A DNA stretch of 54,423 nt, taken from JBCBST01 sp039819115 (GTDB taxonomy: Bacteria > Bacteroidota > Rhodothermia > Balneolales > Balneolaceae). Positions within the stretch are counted from its first letter, which is position 1, and every line of letters starts with the position of its first letter. The stretch is from positions 1 through 54,423 of the forward strand of contig JBCBST010000006.1 of NCBI GenBank assembly GCA_039819115.1, in the 5' to 3' direction. The position numbers and the translations under genes are program-made. Below are positions 27,100-35,468 of this stretch, piece by piece. The notes beneath the pieces are model-generated. The model did no database searches and was not told where the DNA came from. It saw nothing but the letters and a program-made list of their open reading frames with translations.

Positions 27100-27104
27100 A
27101 GGCT

Positions 27105-27920
27105 ATGAAGCGATCACTAGATACGGTCGTCATATCAGACGTCCATTTGGGTACTGTCGGGTGCCACGCAGTAGAACTCACACAATATCTGAATTCCATA
27201 GATCCTAAACGGATTATTCTGAATGGAGATTTTATTGATATGTGGAACTTCAGAAAGTATTACTGGCCGGAAGCTCATATGGCCGTAATGCGCACCCTTG
27301 TAACGATGATGACAAATGGGGTGGATATTTATTACCTGACTGGAAATCATGACGAGGCATTAAGAAAAATAACCAGTCTGCAGCTGGGGCCCTTGTTTGT
27401 TCGCGATAAGCTGGTTCTGGAGTTGAATGGTGAAAAAGTATGGATCTTTCATGGTGATATATTTGATGTGACCATGAAGTACAGTAAATGGATTGCTAAG
27501 ATTGGAGGCCGCGGATATGAGTTGCTTATTCTCCTTAACCGTGCAATGAACAAAATATCCCTGAAATTGGGATATGGTAAGTTTTCACTCTCCAAGAAGA
27601 TAAAAGACAGTGTAAAACAAGCGGTTAGCTATATCGACGATTTTGAGGAAACGGCGATGGAATTAGCCATTGATGAAGGGTATGACTACGTGGTTTGCGG
27701 TCATATTCATCAGCCAAAGATTCGGGGATATGAAAATGAAAAGGGCTCTGTCATCTATCTCAATTCCGGCGATTGGGTAGAAAACCTGACGGCTTTGGAA
27801 TACGATGGTGAGGAATGGGCACTGTATCGCTACGAGGAAGACGAACTTATGAAAGAAAACCCGCGCATCACCCAGTTGATCTCTCGTCATACGTTTGATC
27901 AAAAAGTGATGATTGGATGA
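27105..27920 (+). CDS. UDP-2,3-diacylglucosamine diphosphatase-like metallophosphoesterase (LpxH family)
   Basis: A 271-residue calcineurin-like phosphoesterase of the LpxH superfamily, which in lipid A synthesis cleaves UDP-2,3-diacylglucosamine to lipid X. The dinuclear metal motifs are complete: SDVHLG (D12, H14), NGDFIDMW (D42), TGNHDE (N81, H82, D83), FHGDIFD and CGHIHQP (H200, H202). It is longer than classical LpxH (about 240) and belongs to the subgroup with extra helices between GNHD and GHIH. It overlaps the next gene by 4 bases (ATGA), so the two products are made together. Confidence 0.87.
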   Translation: MKRSLDTVVISDVHLGTVGCHAVELTQYLNSIDPKRIILNGDFIDMWNFRKYYWPEAHMAVMRTLVTMMTNGVDIYYLTGNHDEALRKITSLQLGPLFVRDKLVLELNGEKVWIFHGDIFDVTMKYSKWIAKIGGRGYELLILLNRAMNKISLKLGYGKFSLSKKIKDSVKQAVSYIDDFEETAMELAIDEGYDYVVCGHIHQPKIRGYENEKGSVIYLNSGDWVENLTALEYDGEEWALYRYEEDELMKENPRITQLISRHTFDQKVMIG

Positions 27921-28915
27921 AAATTTTATACGGAGTTCAGGGTACCGGCCATGGTCACATCAGCCGTGCCCGTGTTGTATTACCAAAGCTAAGGGAACAG
28001 GCGCAGGTTGATGTGCTCATCAGCGGCTATAACTTTCATCTCGATCTGGATGGAGAGGTCCAATACAGAGCCCGTGGAATAAGCCTCACCTATGATAACA
28101 AAGGGAGTGTGGATATGCTGGAAACGGCAATGAACTTACACCCCGTCAAGTTTGTGAAAGATGTTCAGGCTATTCCGGTAGAAGACTATGATTTTGTAGT
28201 TAACGATTTTGAGCCCGTCACCGCTTGGGCGGCATCGGCAGCCGGCCTCCCTTGTGTTGCTATCAGCCATCAGGCGTCTTTTCTATCTCCGAAAACTCCG
28301 CGCCCAAAGAAGCGCTCACTTATGGCAGAAGGGGTAATGAAGCATTTCGCTCCGTGCACATCACCCATAGGTTCTCATTACCTGAGGTACGATGATTTTA
28401 TTGAACCACCCATCATCCGCAAGCAGATCAAATCTCTTAGTCCAACATTGGGAGGTCATGTAACGGTTTACTTGCCCGCATTCGATCACCAGACCTTATG
28501 CACCATTTTTGAGGCCATACAGGAGGTAGAGTGGCATATTTTTGCTCCCGGTTGTGAAACAACCTACGAGAAGGGAAATGTGAAAGTACACCCTGTGGGT
28601 AAAGAAACGTTTTTAAAAAGTGTGGAAGGAAGCCTTGGTATTGTATCTGCCTCTGGTTTTGAAACCACTTCAGAGGCGATGTTCTTAGGGAAAAAGCTGC
28701 TCTCGATTCCTATACGGAATCAATATGAGCAATTGAGTAATGCTGCCGCATTGAAGGAATTGGGAGGTCAGGTTATTTATGAATTTGGGAAACATACCGA
28801 GCACACCATTCGGGAATGGATCCGGGATGGAAAGGTGCTCCATCTTCCCGAAGTATCTGATGCAGACGATTTAGCCCGGAAAATCATTAATGCCGGGGTA
28901 GGAGAGCTAGCCTGA
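27917..28915 (+). CDS. Glycosyltransferase-like protein of the MJ1255/VC2487 type
   Basis: A 332-residue GT-B-fold protein. It opens with MKILYGVQGTGHGHISRA, where the glycine-rich GTGHGH loop is typical of MurG-like and MJ1255/VC2487-type transferases. A C-terminal donor-binding region contains GIVSASGFETTSEAMFLGKK and YEQLSNAAALKELGG. Members of this group lie beside LpxH-like phosphoesterases in many genomes, as here with a 4-base overlap. Activity has not been established for the family to my knowledge; a sugar transfer to an envelope lipid is a reasonable inference. No membrane helix or signal is seen. Confidence 0.78.
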   Translation: MKILYGVQGTGHGHISRARVVLPKLREQAQVDVLISGYNFHLDLDGEVQYRARGISLTYDNKGSVDMLETAMNLHPVKFVKDVQAIPVEDYDFVVNDFEPVTAWAASAAGLPCVAISHQASFLSPKTPRPKKRSLMAEGVMKHFAPCTSPIGSHYLRYDDFIEPPIIRKQIKSLSPTLGGHVTVYLPAFDHQTLCTIFEAIQEVEWHIFAPGCETTYEKGNVKVHPVGKETFLKSVEGSLGIVSASGFETTSEAMFLGKKLLSIPIRNQYEQLSNAAALKELGGQVIYEFGKHTEHTIREWIRDGKVLHLPEVSDADDLARKIINAGVGELA

Positions 28916-28919
28916 AAGG

Positions 28920-29456
28920 TTACAGGTACTTCTCTTTGATAAAGTTAAGATGATACCGTTCATGTCCGGCTATGATGAACGGAATGGAGCGCACACTAAA
29001 TGATACCCCACTCGCTTTTCCGCTCCGGTTTATCTGCTCATTGTTCATGTTTTTAAACAGGTGAAGACTTGCAATACGTACAGCCAGGTATTCATTGGCA
29101 ATATCAGATAACGTACGTTCATTAAAGGCGTTACCTACCATATACTCATCCTGATCCATACCCGGATAGGAGGCCTGATCACCCCTGGCAAATGCCAATG
29201 CCCGAAATGCAAACACCCGTTCGGTGTCAATCATGTGGCCAATTATTTCTTTTGGAGTCCATTTACCCTCCTGATAAGCAAACAGTGCTTTTTCTCCCGG
29301 TAGTGTATTTGCAAATGTATACAACTCATGCATCTGTTCATTCAGCGTGTCCAGAATATTTCGTTTATGGACCAACTGTACATAGGTACTGTAAAAATGG
29401 GAGTACTCCGAACTTTTCGGATACTCATTTTCCCAAATAGATGCAGAATCGCTCAT
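28920..29456 (-). CDS. DinB-family protein
   Basis: A 178-residue DinB/YfiT-fold four-helix protein. The three metal-binding histidines are recognisable in KEIIGHMIDTERVF and AGHERYHLNF. DinB proteins are metal-dependent enzymes; characterised members include bacillithiol-S-transferases, but most are unassigned. I start at the ATG at 29454-29456; a GTG nine bases upstream is also possible. It is convergent with the glycosyltransferase gene, with only four bases between the stops, and lies downstream of the terminator that ends the M16 operon. Confidence 0.82.
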   Translation of the reverse strand: MSDSASIWENEYPKSSEYSHFYSTYVQLVHKRNILDTLNEQMHELYTFANTLPGEKALFAYQEGKWTPKEIIGHMIDTERVFAFRALAFARGDQASYPGMDQDEYMVGNAFNERTLSDIANEYLAVRIASLHLFKNMNNEQINRSGKASGVSFSVRSIPFIIAGHERYHLNFIKEKYL

Positions 29457-29498
29457 AGCACTCACGTTATTTCTGTTGAAATTCCATCAAATATGCAT

Positions 29499-29530
29499 AA
29501 AAAAAGCCCCGCACGAAAACGTGCGAGGCT
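29499..29530 (-). terminator. Rho-independent terminator after the M16 peptidase operon
   Basis: On the minus strand a GC-rich stem (cgcacg/cgtgcg plus agcc/ggct with one mismatch, AAAA-type loop) is followed by seven T residues (A run at 29499-29505 on the plus strand). It sits 23 bases past the stop of the minus-strand M16 gene at 29553. Confidence 0.8.
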
Positions 29531-29552
29531 GTATAAGAAGAACTTAGTCTGT

Positions 29553-31616
29553 TTATTGTACAGAGGCTGAGTTAATTACGTTGGTGGAAACCTTTTCCCC
29601 TTCGGCGAAGGTCTCAGAGAAGTAAGCCAGGTAAAACGTTCCGCCTTCCACCATTTTCCAGTCGCTGTATGTGGTAATGGCTTCAATTTGTTTTCCTAAC
29701 TGAGGAGCAAATTCCTTTACCTTAACTACAGCCGGAAGGGCCGTTTCTGCATCCAATAAGTAGGTAACCGGTGTTTCCAGCCCGATACGGATCGCTTCAT
29801 AGGTTGTACCTTCATACTCTTCGGTTCCCAGGTACTCGGCACTCAATTCATCGGCTTTCATAGCCAATACTAAGTAGTGACGTCCCATTTCCTTTTTTAG
29901 AGGATCCAAAGCCTGCGGTGGCAATTGTTGTCCCATCATGCTGATGCTACCATTACCATTTTCCATATCTACCGTTAACGGACCCTGGGGAGTAGTTAAC
30001 GTTGCTTTCATCGTCATGGTGGCATAATTCATCTCAGACTCAGCTTTCACATCCAGGTTACCATAGGGAGTGACCTGAGTACTGGTAGAGGTTTGATTGA
30101 TCGTTTTTACGCCCTCACTTCCAAGTAAGGCTGTAGCCATTTTCTTCAGCCATGCTTTCCCTTTATCCGGGTCGCCGGCTACCGTTTCTTCATCCGATTG
30201 CGGCTGAGGAATAGAGATGTCGATTTCGTTTACAGAGCCATATTTTTGAAGCTGGTCTCCGATCTCCTCCCGGTTTCCAACGACCAGTATCTGCATTTGA
30301 TCAGGCTTCAGGTATTCTTTTGCTACCCGCTGCACATCTGCGATACTTACTTTTTTAATATCATCAACAAGTTTATCGAAAGCGTCTTGCGAAAGGCCAA
30401 GGTATTCGTTGTTGATGCGTTCGTTCAAAATCTTACGTTTGCTATCGTAGCGGAATACCAGAGAATTAAGGAAGCGATCTTTGGTGTCGTCCAGTTCTTT
30501 TTGAGAAACCGGTTCGTTCTGAAGACGTTTTACTTCACCAATAATTGCATCAATAGCTTCTCCTGTACTTTCACTTTTCGTCATCGTAGTGAGACGGAAC
30601 TGACCGGGATAGCTGATGTTACTGCCATAGCTACCACCTACGGAGTAAGCTAAGCCAAGGTCGGTACGTACCACCTGGAACAGACGACCAGCAAACCCAC
30701 CGCTCAAAATCTGGTTCATAACCTGAAGGGAAGCATAATCGGGATTGTCGCGTAAGCCGCCAATATGTCCCATGGTAACATAGCTTTGGTTTACGTCCGA
30801 CTTTTCGATGTAATTGATAGTGGAATTGTAGTCGTAGCTAACTTCCGGGTAAATGATAGCATTTTGCTGCCCGGTAGGAATAGCACCGAATGCTTCCTGT
30901 AGTTTGGCTTTCATTTCTTTGGTATCAAAATCACCAATGACCCCAATCATCATGTTTGCCCCAACATAGTACTGCTTGTGCCATGCTGCGATGTCGTCGC
31001 GGGTTACATTGTCAAGTGTTTCATACTCCGTTTGACGGGTGTATGGAGAATCATTTCCATAAATGAGTCGTCTGAATTCACGCGCGCCTATGGCTTGCAT
31101 ATCGTCGTTGCGTCGCGAAATCCCACTCTTACGTTGGGTTTTGGAGAGCTCAATTTTTTCTTCGGGGAAGAGGGGGTTCTGAATCAAGTCGATCATAACC
31201 GGTAGTAACTCATCCAGGTCTTCTTTCAGGATATCCATGCCAACCGAAACAGATCCACTGCCTCCAAAAGAGTAGAACGTAGCTGCGTTATCTTCTTCAA
31301 TAACGTTAAGCTCGTCAGCCGGGTAGCTTTTAGAACCACCCTCTCTGAGTACTTCTGCGGTAATACTGGCCAGGCTTGTCTTTTCTTCGGGTTCAATTAA
31401 ACTACCCGTACGGAAGGTAACGTCAACATTGATGAGAGGTAACTCACGGTCTTCCACCATGAAGAACCGGATGCCGTTATCCAGTGTGAACTCTTCGACC
31501 TTCGATTTTTCGAAGTTGTTGAGTTTGGGATATTTGATTTCATCGTATCGCTTCTGAGCGAGTGAAGCCGAGCTTACCAGGAGAGATACAACGAAGAGAA
31601 TTATTAGTCTTTTCAT
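29553..31616 (-). CDS. M16-family peptidase homologue lacking the zinc motif, with C-terminal extension
   Basis: A 687-residue exported M16 protein (signal about 1-20, ending SLAQ). The N-terminal M16 unit lacks HxxEH: the corresponding helix reads SLASITAEVLREGG, so it should be non-catalytic. A second M16 unit follows (about 215-430). In two-subunit M16B peptidases the inactive chain supplies substrate-binding residues to the catalytic partner, and the HxxEH protein is encoded 18 bases upstream here. An extra C-terminal domain (about 490-687) resembles the lipoprotein-sorting beta fold and ends near TTYSDWKMVEGGTFYLAYFS, in pieces; it may bind lipid or peptide. Probably periplasmic. Confidence 0.88.
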   Translation of the reverse strand: MKRLIILFVVSLLVSSASLAQKRYDEIKYPKLNNFEKSKVEEFTLDNGIRFFMVEDRELPLINVDVTFRTGSLIEPEEKTSLASITAEVLREGGSKSYPADELNVIEEDNAATFYSFGGSGSVSVGMDILKEDLDELLPVMIDLIQNPLFPEEKIELSKTQRKSGISRRNDDMQAIGAREFRRLIYGNDSPYTRQTEYETLDNVTRDDIAAWHKQYYVGANMMIGVIGDFDTKEMKAKLQEAFGAIPTGQQNAIIYPEVSYDYNSTINYIEKSDVNQSYVTMGHIGGLRDNPDYASLQVMNQILSGGFAGRLFQVVRTDLGLAYSVGGSYGSNISYPGQFRLTTMTKSESTGEAIDAIIGEVKRLQNEPVSQKELDDTKDRFLNSLVFRYDSKRKILNERINNEYLGLSQDAFDKLVDDIKKVSIADVQRVAKEYLKPDQMQILVVGNREEIGDQLQKYGSVNEIDISIPQPQSDEETVAGDPDKGKAWLKKMATALLGSEGVKTINQTSTSTQVTPYGNLDVKAESEMNYATMTMKATLTTPQGPLTVDMENGNGSISMMGQQLPPQALDPLKKEMGRHYLVLAMKADELSAEYLGTEEYEGTTYEAIRIGLETPVTYLLDAETALPAVVKVKEFAPQLGKQIEAITTYSDWKMVEGGTFYLAYFSETFAEGEKVSTNVINSASVQ

Positions 31617-31634
31617 GATAAATACATTAAATAA

Positions 31635-33143
31635 TTAAGAATCTGCTTTTACCGTAGCGCCCACTGTACGGTTACTTTTGGTGAGATACTCACTGGCTAC
31701 GCGTTGCAGATCATCCAGCGTTACCGCATCATATCGTTCCAGTTGAAGGAAGACGTCTCTCCAGTCACCTTTTGTGGATCGGGTACTCGCAAAGTTCAAA
31801 GCCAGTCCGGTATTGTTTGCCAAACCGCGGATAATTCCGGCTCTTAGATTGGTTCGGGCACGATCCAGTTCGCTCTGGGTGATGGAACCTCCTTTCACTT
31901 CTTCCAACTCTTCGTATATACGGGACTCGAGGGTATCCAGCTCTACACCCGCATTTGGTACTGCAAGAGTTAAGAATAGTGAGTTAAAACGAGTGCCAGG
32001 AAAGCCATTAAATGCACCTACCTGCAGGGCAAGCTGCTCTTCCTCTACCAGTTTTTTATAGAGTACAGACGTTCTGCCGCTTGAAACGATGTTACCCAAT
32101 AGATTAAGGGCTTCGAAATCCGGATGCGATTCGGAAACTACATGATAACCAATAAGCATAATCGGTTGGGAGTTACCTTCAATAGCAAAACGACGCTCAC
32201 CACGTTGGGTAGGTTCAATCGTAGTTACCGGAGGTGCAGGTTTACCGGGTTTCATATCACCGAAATACTCTTCGGCAAGTTTCTTCATACGCTTGGGGTT
32301 TACATCGCCTGCAATACCGATGGTGATATTAGAAGGAACATAGTAAGTATCGTAAAATGCACGGGCATCCTCGATGGTAGTAGCCGTAATATCAGAATTC
32401 CAGCCAACAACCGGGCGGCCATAGGGATGCGCGGTATAAGCAACTGCAAGAAACTCTTCTACCAATCGACCTATAGGGTTCGATTCGGTACGCATTTTAC
32501 GTTCTTCACGAACCACTTCTTTTTCTACATAGAACTCACGGAATGTAGGATTCTTGAATCGGTCGGCTTCCAGGTTAAACCAAAGCTCTGCACGGTTGCT
32601 TGGAAGACTATAGAAGTAATTTGTAAGATCGGCACCAGTTGATGCATTTAAACCAGTACCGCCATTATTCTGGATGATTTGAGAAAACTCATTATTTACC
32701 ACGTATTGTTTCGCGTCTTCTTGCAACTGTTCAAAGGCTTCTCGTTTAGCAGCCAGTTCAGTTGGATCCGGGTTGGGCTGATACGAATAATACAGCCACT
32801 CTTTATAGGCCTCATCCATAGCATCAATTACCTTCTTTTCTTCCTCCCAGTTGGTTGTGCCGATAGATTTGGTACCCTTAAATGCCATATGTTCGAAGAT
32901 GTGGGCTATTCCGGTGAGGCCTACCGGTTCGTCAGCACCACCAACGTTAACGTGCGTGTAAAAGCTGGCTACGGGTGCGTCATGGCGCTCAATGATGATA
33001 AAATGGAGTCCGTTGTCAAGCGTGAATTCAGTCACTTTTTTCTCGAACTCTTGCAGGTTTTGAGCCTGAGTAACGCTCTGCGTACCAAGAAGTACGCATA
33101 AAGCGATTCCAAGCATTCCTGCTGATTGTTTGAATACTCTCAT
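31635..33143 (-). CDS. M16-family zinc peptidase, catalytic subunit
   Basis: A 502-residue exported M16 metallopeptidase (signal about 1-27, ending TQAQ). The inverted zinc motif H81-IF-E84-H85 is intact in GIAHIFEHMAFKGT, and the distal metal glutamate probably lies in the KEVVREERKMR helix. Between these is an insert of about 80 residues (YSYQPNPDPTELAAKREAF region) common in bacterial homologues of this type. The C-terminal half is the second M16 fold. It is upstream of, and probably pairs with, the motif-less M16 protein. It degrades peptides in the periplasm by family analogy. Confidence 0.92.
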   Translation of the reverse strand: MRVFKQSAGMLGIALCVLLGTQSVTQAQNLQEFEKKVTEFTLDNGLHFIIIERHDAPVASFYTHVNVGGADEPVGLTGIAHIFEHMAFKGTKSIGTTNWEEEKKVIDAMDEAYKEWLYYSYQPNPDPTELAAKREAFEQLQEDAKQYVVNNEFSQIIQNNGGTGLNASTGADLTNYFYSLPSNRAELWFNLEADRFKNPTFREFYVEKEVVREERKMRTESNPIGRLVEEFLAVAYTAHPYGRPVVGWNSDITATTIEDARAFYDTYYVPSNITIGIAGDVNPKRMKKLAEEYFGDMKPGKPAPPVTTIEPTQRGERRFAIEGNSQPIMLIGYHVVSESHPDFEALNLLGNIVSSGRTSVLYKKLVEEEQLALQVGAFNGFPGTRFNSLFLTLAVPNAGVELDTLESRIYEELEEVKGGSITQSELDRARTNLRAGIIRGLANNTGLALNFASTRSTKGDWRDVFLQLERYDAVTLDDLQRVASEYLTKSNRTVGATVKADS

Positions 33144-33213
33144 GTGAAGTTGGTTAGTTATGGGTTCGAAAATGGGTATAAATCGATACCCCGATAGATG
33201 GTTATTAAGATAA

Positions 33214-33990
33214 TCAAAAAAATCGCGGAGTAAACTCTTTTAGCGGGAGCCCTTCTTTCGAGGATCCTGTTCCTTCATTCCTCATTAGTTCCAGTTCATA
33301 ACTGATGCAAGAAGGGTTATTGTATCGTTTTTGGAAATAGATTTTTTTGCCCCCAATGGTGCGGGAACACCGGTCAATTTCAAGGACAGGTGCCTGTGGT
33401 TTCATGTTCAGATATTCTGCCATTCTCGGTTCAATCGGGACTGCTGTAATACGGTACCGACCTGCAATGATGGGAATCTGATAATGCTCTTCAAAGACCT
33501 GATAAATGGTCTTGCGGGTCAAATCTTCATCCAGCAACAATTGCCCATACTGTGCAGAAAGCCAGGTAACATCGAAAGCAACCGGCTTCTCATCTGCTAA
33601 ACGAACCCGCTCAATCTCTAATAGTGGTGCATGTAACTCGAGATCCAATACCTTGTTCACTTCTTTAATGGGTTCTACTTTTTTGAACGAGATCAGCCTT
33701 GATGTACTGGAGAATCCAGCCCTTTTCATGTCTTCAGAAAAATCAGTGAGTTGAACCAATGGGGTATTCAATGATTTTTTGGCAACAAAAGCACCCAGGC
33801 CTTGTTTGCGATAAATGAGTTCTTTTTGTTCCAGAATCTGGAGTGCCTGCCGCACCGTTATTCGGCTCACTTTGTAATAGTCGCACAGCACTTTCTCAGA
33901 GGGGAGCTTTTCTCCGGGTTCAAACTTTCCTTCTTCAATCTCTCCCTGAAGCTGAGCGGCAATACGGTGGTATTTAGAATGTAAATCCAT
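33214..33990 (-). CDS. GntR-family regulator with UTRA domain (HutC subfamily)
   Basis: A 258-residue transcription factor. The winged helix-turn-helix covers about 1-70, with GEKLPSEKVLCDYYKVSRIT and VRQALQILEQKELIYRKQG. The C-terminal UTRA ligand-binding domain covers about 90-240, with FSEDMKRAGF, LLEIERVRLADEKPVAFDVTWL (in pieces) and RCSRTIGGKKIYFQKRY. UTRA domains sense small metabolites. The gene starts one base from a large palindrome (33992-34017) and is divergent from the TolC-MFP-RND operon, so it probably represses itself and that operon. It also lies 70 bases upstream of the M16 genes in the same direction and may be co-transcribed with them. Confidence 0.9.
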   Translation of the reverse strand: MDLHSKYHRIAAQLQGEIEEGKFEPGEKLPSEKVLCDYYKVSRITVRQALQILEQKELIYRKQGLGAFVAKKSLNTPLVQLTDFSEDMKRAGFSSTSRLISFKKVEPIKEVNKVLDLELHAPLLEIERVRLADEKPVAFDVTWLSAQYGQLLLDEDLTRKTIYQVFEEHYQIPIIAGRYRITAVPIEPRMAEYLNMKPQAPVLEIDRCSRTIGGKKIYFQKRYNNPSCISYELELMRNEGTGSSKEGLPLKEFTPRFF

Positions 33991-33991
33991 G

Positions 33992-34017
33992 ACTTGTCAT
34001 AACATGTTGTAACAAGT
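33992..34017. promoter_or_regulatory. 26-base palindrome, candidate GntR operator
   Basis: The half-sites acttgt (33992-33997) and acaagt (34012-34017) flank a centred perfect palindrome aacatgtt (34001-34008). Of thirteen symmetric base pairs only two do not match. It sits immediately upstream of the gntR start codon and 60 bases before the efflux operon, which is the expected place for an autoregulatory operator of a dimeric GntR/HutC protein. Confidence 0.6.
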
Positions 34018-34076
34018 AATAAACTATGGATAGTTTAAGCAGAAATCAAAACCCTTAACCCTTTGGGTTTCGGTAC

Positions 34077-35447
34077 ATGTTAAAGACATATACGATGAGG
34101 ATTACACGGATACTTACGGTTTTTCTATTTCCGATGCTGGCACTTCCTGTTTACGGGCAGAATCAACATACAGTCGAACAGATTCGGTTGTCGCTCGATG
34201 AGGCCATTCAAATCGCTCAGGAACGGGGATTTTCAAGTCGGATTGCCTATCAGGAAATCGAGCAATCGGGTTCCCTGCTAGTACAAACGCGATCTGCTTT
34301 TTTGCCCAGTATCTCCATTGAAGAAACGGCAGTTCGTACGACGGATCCGGTAGGTGTATTCGGTATAAGATTGAGGCAGGGGATAGCCACCGCCGCTGAT
34401 TTTAATCCTGCTGCTCTGAATGCCCCGGATCCCATTGGCAATTTCACAACGCGTTTTCAGATACAACAGCCCATTTTTAACCCTGAAAGCATCATGCAGA
34501 GATCCGTTGCCAAACAGCAGTTCGAATCCTCAAAGAAACAATACCGATCTGTTCAGCAACACACCATTCTTACGGTAAAAGAATTATATACCAATGCATT
34601 AATCCTGGATCGACAATTACAGGTTCTGAACCGATATCTCGTAGCTTCGTCTGCACTGGAACAGCAGGCTTCTGATTATTATGAGCAGGGTATCATAAGT
34701 AAAGCCGAATACCTGAGCACACAGGTTCAGCGGGTTTCAGCTGAGCAACATCTTATCCGTGCAAAAAATCAGCGTAAAGCAGCAAATGATGAGTTGACGC
34801 TGGCCTTAGGCTATGAGAAGGAGATGGAAGTGGTAGTTAGTGATGGACTTCAATGGGATATGCTGGCTACAGGACAAATGGCTGAAGTACCAACAGCCGG
34901 ACCCCCTGCTGAGATTCAGGCGCTTGCTCACCAGGTTGAAGCATCAAAACATAGGGTGAGAGCATCCAGATCTGGGTTTTTACCCTCCCTCCATGTGTTT
35001 GGAAATTATGAGCTGCATGATAACTCCATATTTGGAAACCAGGCCGATAACTACACGATTGGGGCGAACCTAAGATGGGATTTATTTAAAGGGTTTCGAC
35101 AAGTGGGTAAAATTGCAGAGCGGAAAGCAGAACTCAGAAAAGTGGAGTTGGTGTACGAGCAGCGCCTTGCAGCCCATCATGCACAGGTGAGAGAGGTCAG
35201 ACGACAAGTGGACGAGGCACAAAAGAATATTGAATTAAGCAATCTGGCTGTAGAACAGGCCAAAGAAGATGCGCGCATTCGTAACGATCGATATACCGAG
35301 GGAATAGAAAAAACATCAGACCTATTAAGTGCCGAGGCCAGGCTTCTTGAGAACGAATTGAACCACTTGAAAGCCACATTCCAGTGGTATGTATCGATTG
35401 CCCGGCTTGAATACTTATTGGAAACAGAGTTTATCTCAAACAAATAG
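34077..35447 (+). CDS. TolC-family outer-membrane efflux protein
   Basis: A 456-residue outer-membrane channel subunit with a signal peptide (MRITRILTVFLFPMLALPVYG) that starts at residue 7. The ATG at 34095 is therefore an alternative start. Two homologous halves with long coiled-coil helices are typical of TolC/OEP proteins: LSLDEAIQIAQERGFSSRIA in the first, and the later ANLRWDLFKGFRQVGKIAERK followed by SDLLSAEARLLENELN. It begins the efflux operon and would form the trimeric exit duct for the RND pump encoded downstream. Expression is probably controlled by the palindrome upstream. Confidence 0.92.
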   Translation: MLKTYTMRITRILTVFLFPMLALPVYGQNQHTVEQIRLSLDEAIQIAQERGFSSRIAYQEIEQSGSLLVQTRSAFLPSISIEETAVRTTDPVGVFGIRLRQGIATAADFNPAALNAPDPIGNFTTRFQIQQPIFNPESIMQRSVAKQQFESSKKQYRSVQQHTILTVKELYTNALILDRQLQVLNRYLVASSALEQQASDYYEQGIISKAEYLSTQVQRVSAEQHLIRAKNQRKAANDELTLALGYEKEMEVVVSDGLQWDMLATGQMAEVPTAGPPAEIQALAHQVEASKHRVRASRSGFLPSLHVFGNYELHDNSIFGNQADNYTIGANLRWDLFKGFRQVGKIAERKAELRKVELVYEQRLAAHHAQVREVRRQVDEAQKNIELSNLAVEQAKEDARIRNDRYTEGIEKTSDLLSAEARLLENELNHLKATFQWYVSIARLEYLLETEFISNK

Positions 35448-35468
35448 TGAACGAACAGGAATAAGAGT

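Noticed and set aside
32124..32642. A 172-codon plus-strand open frame
   Set aside because: It is antisense to the well-supported M16 peptidase and has shadow-like composition.
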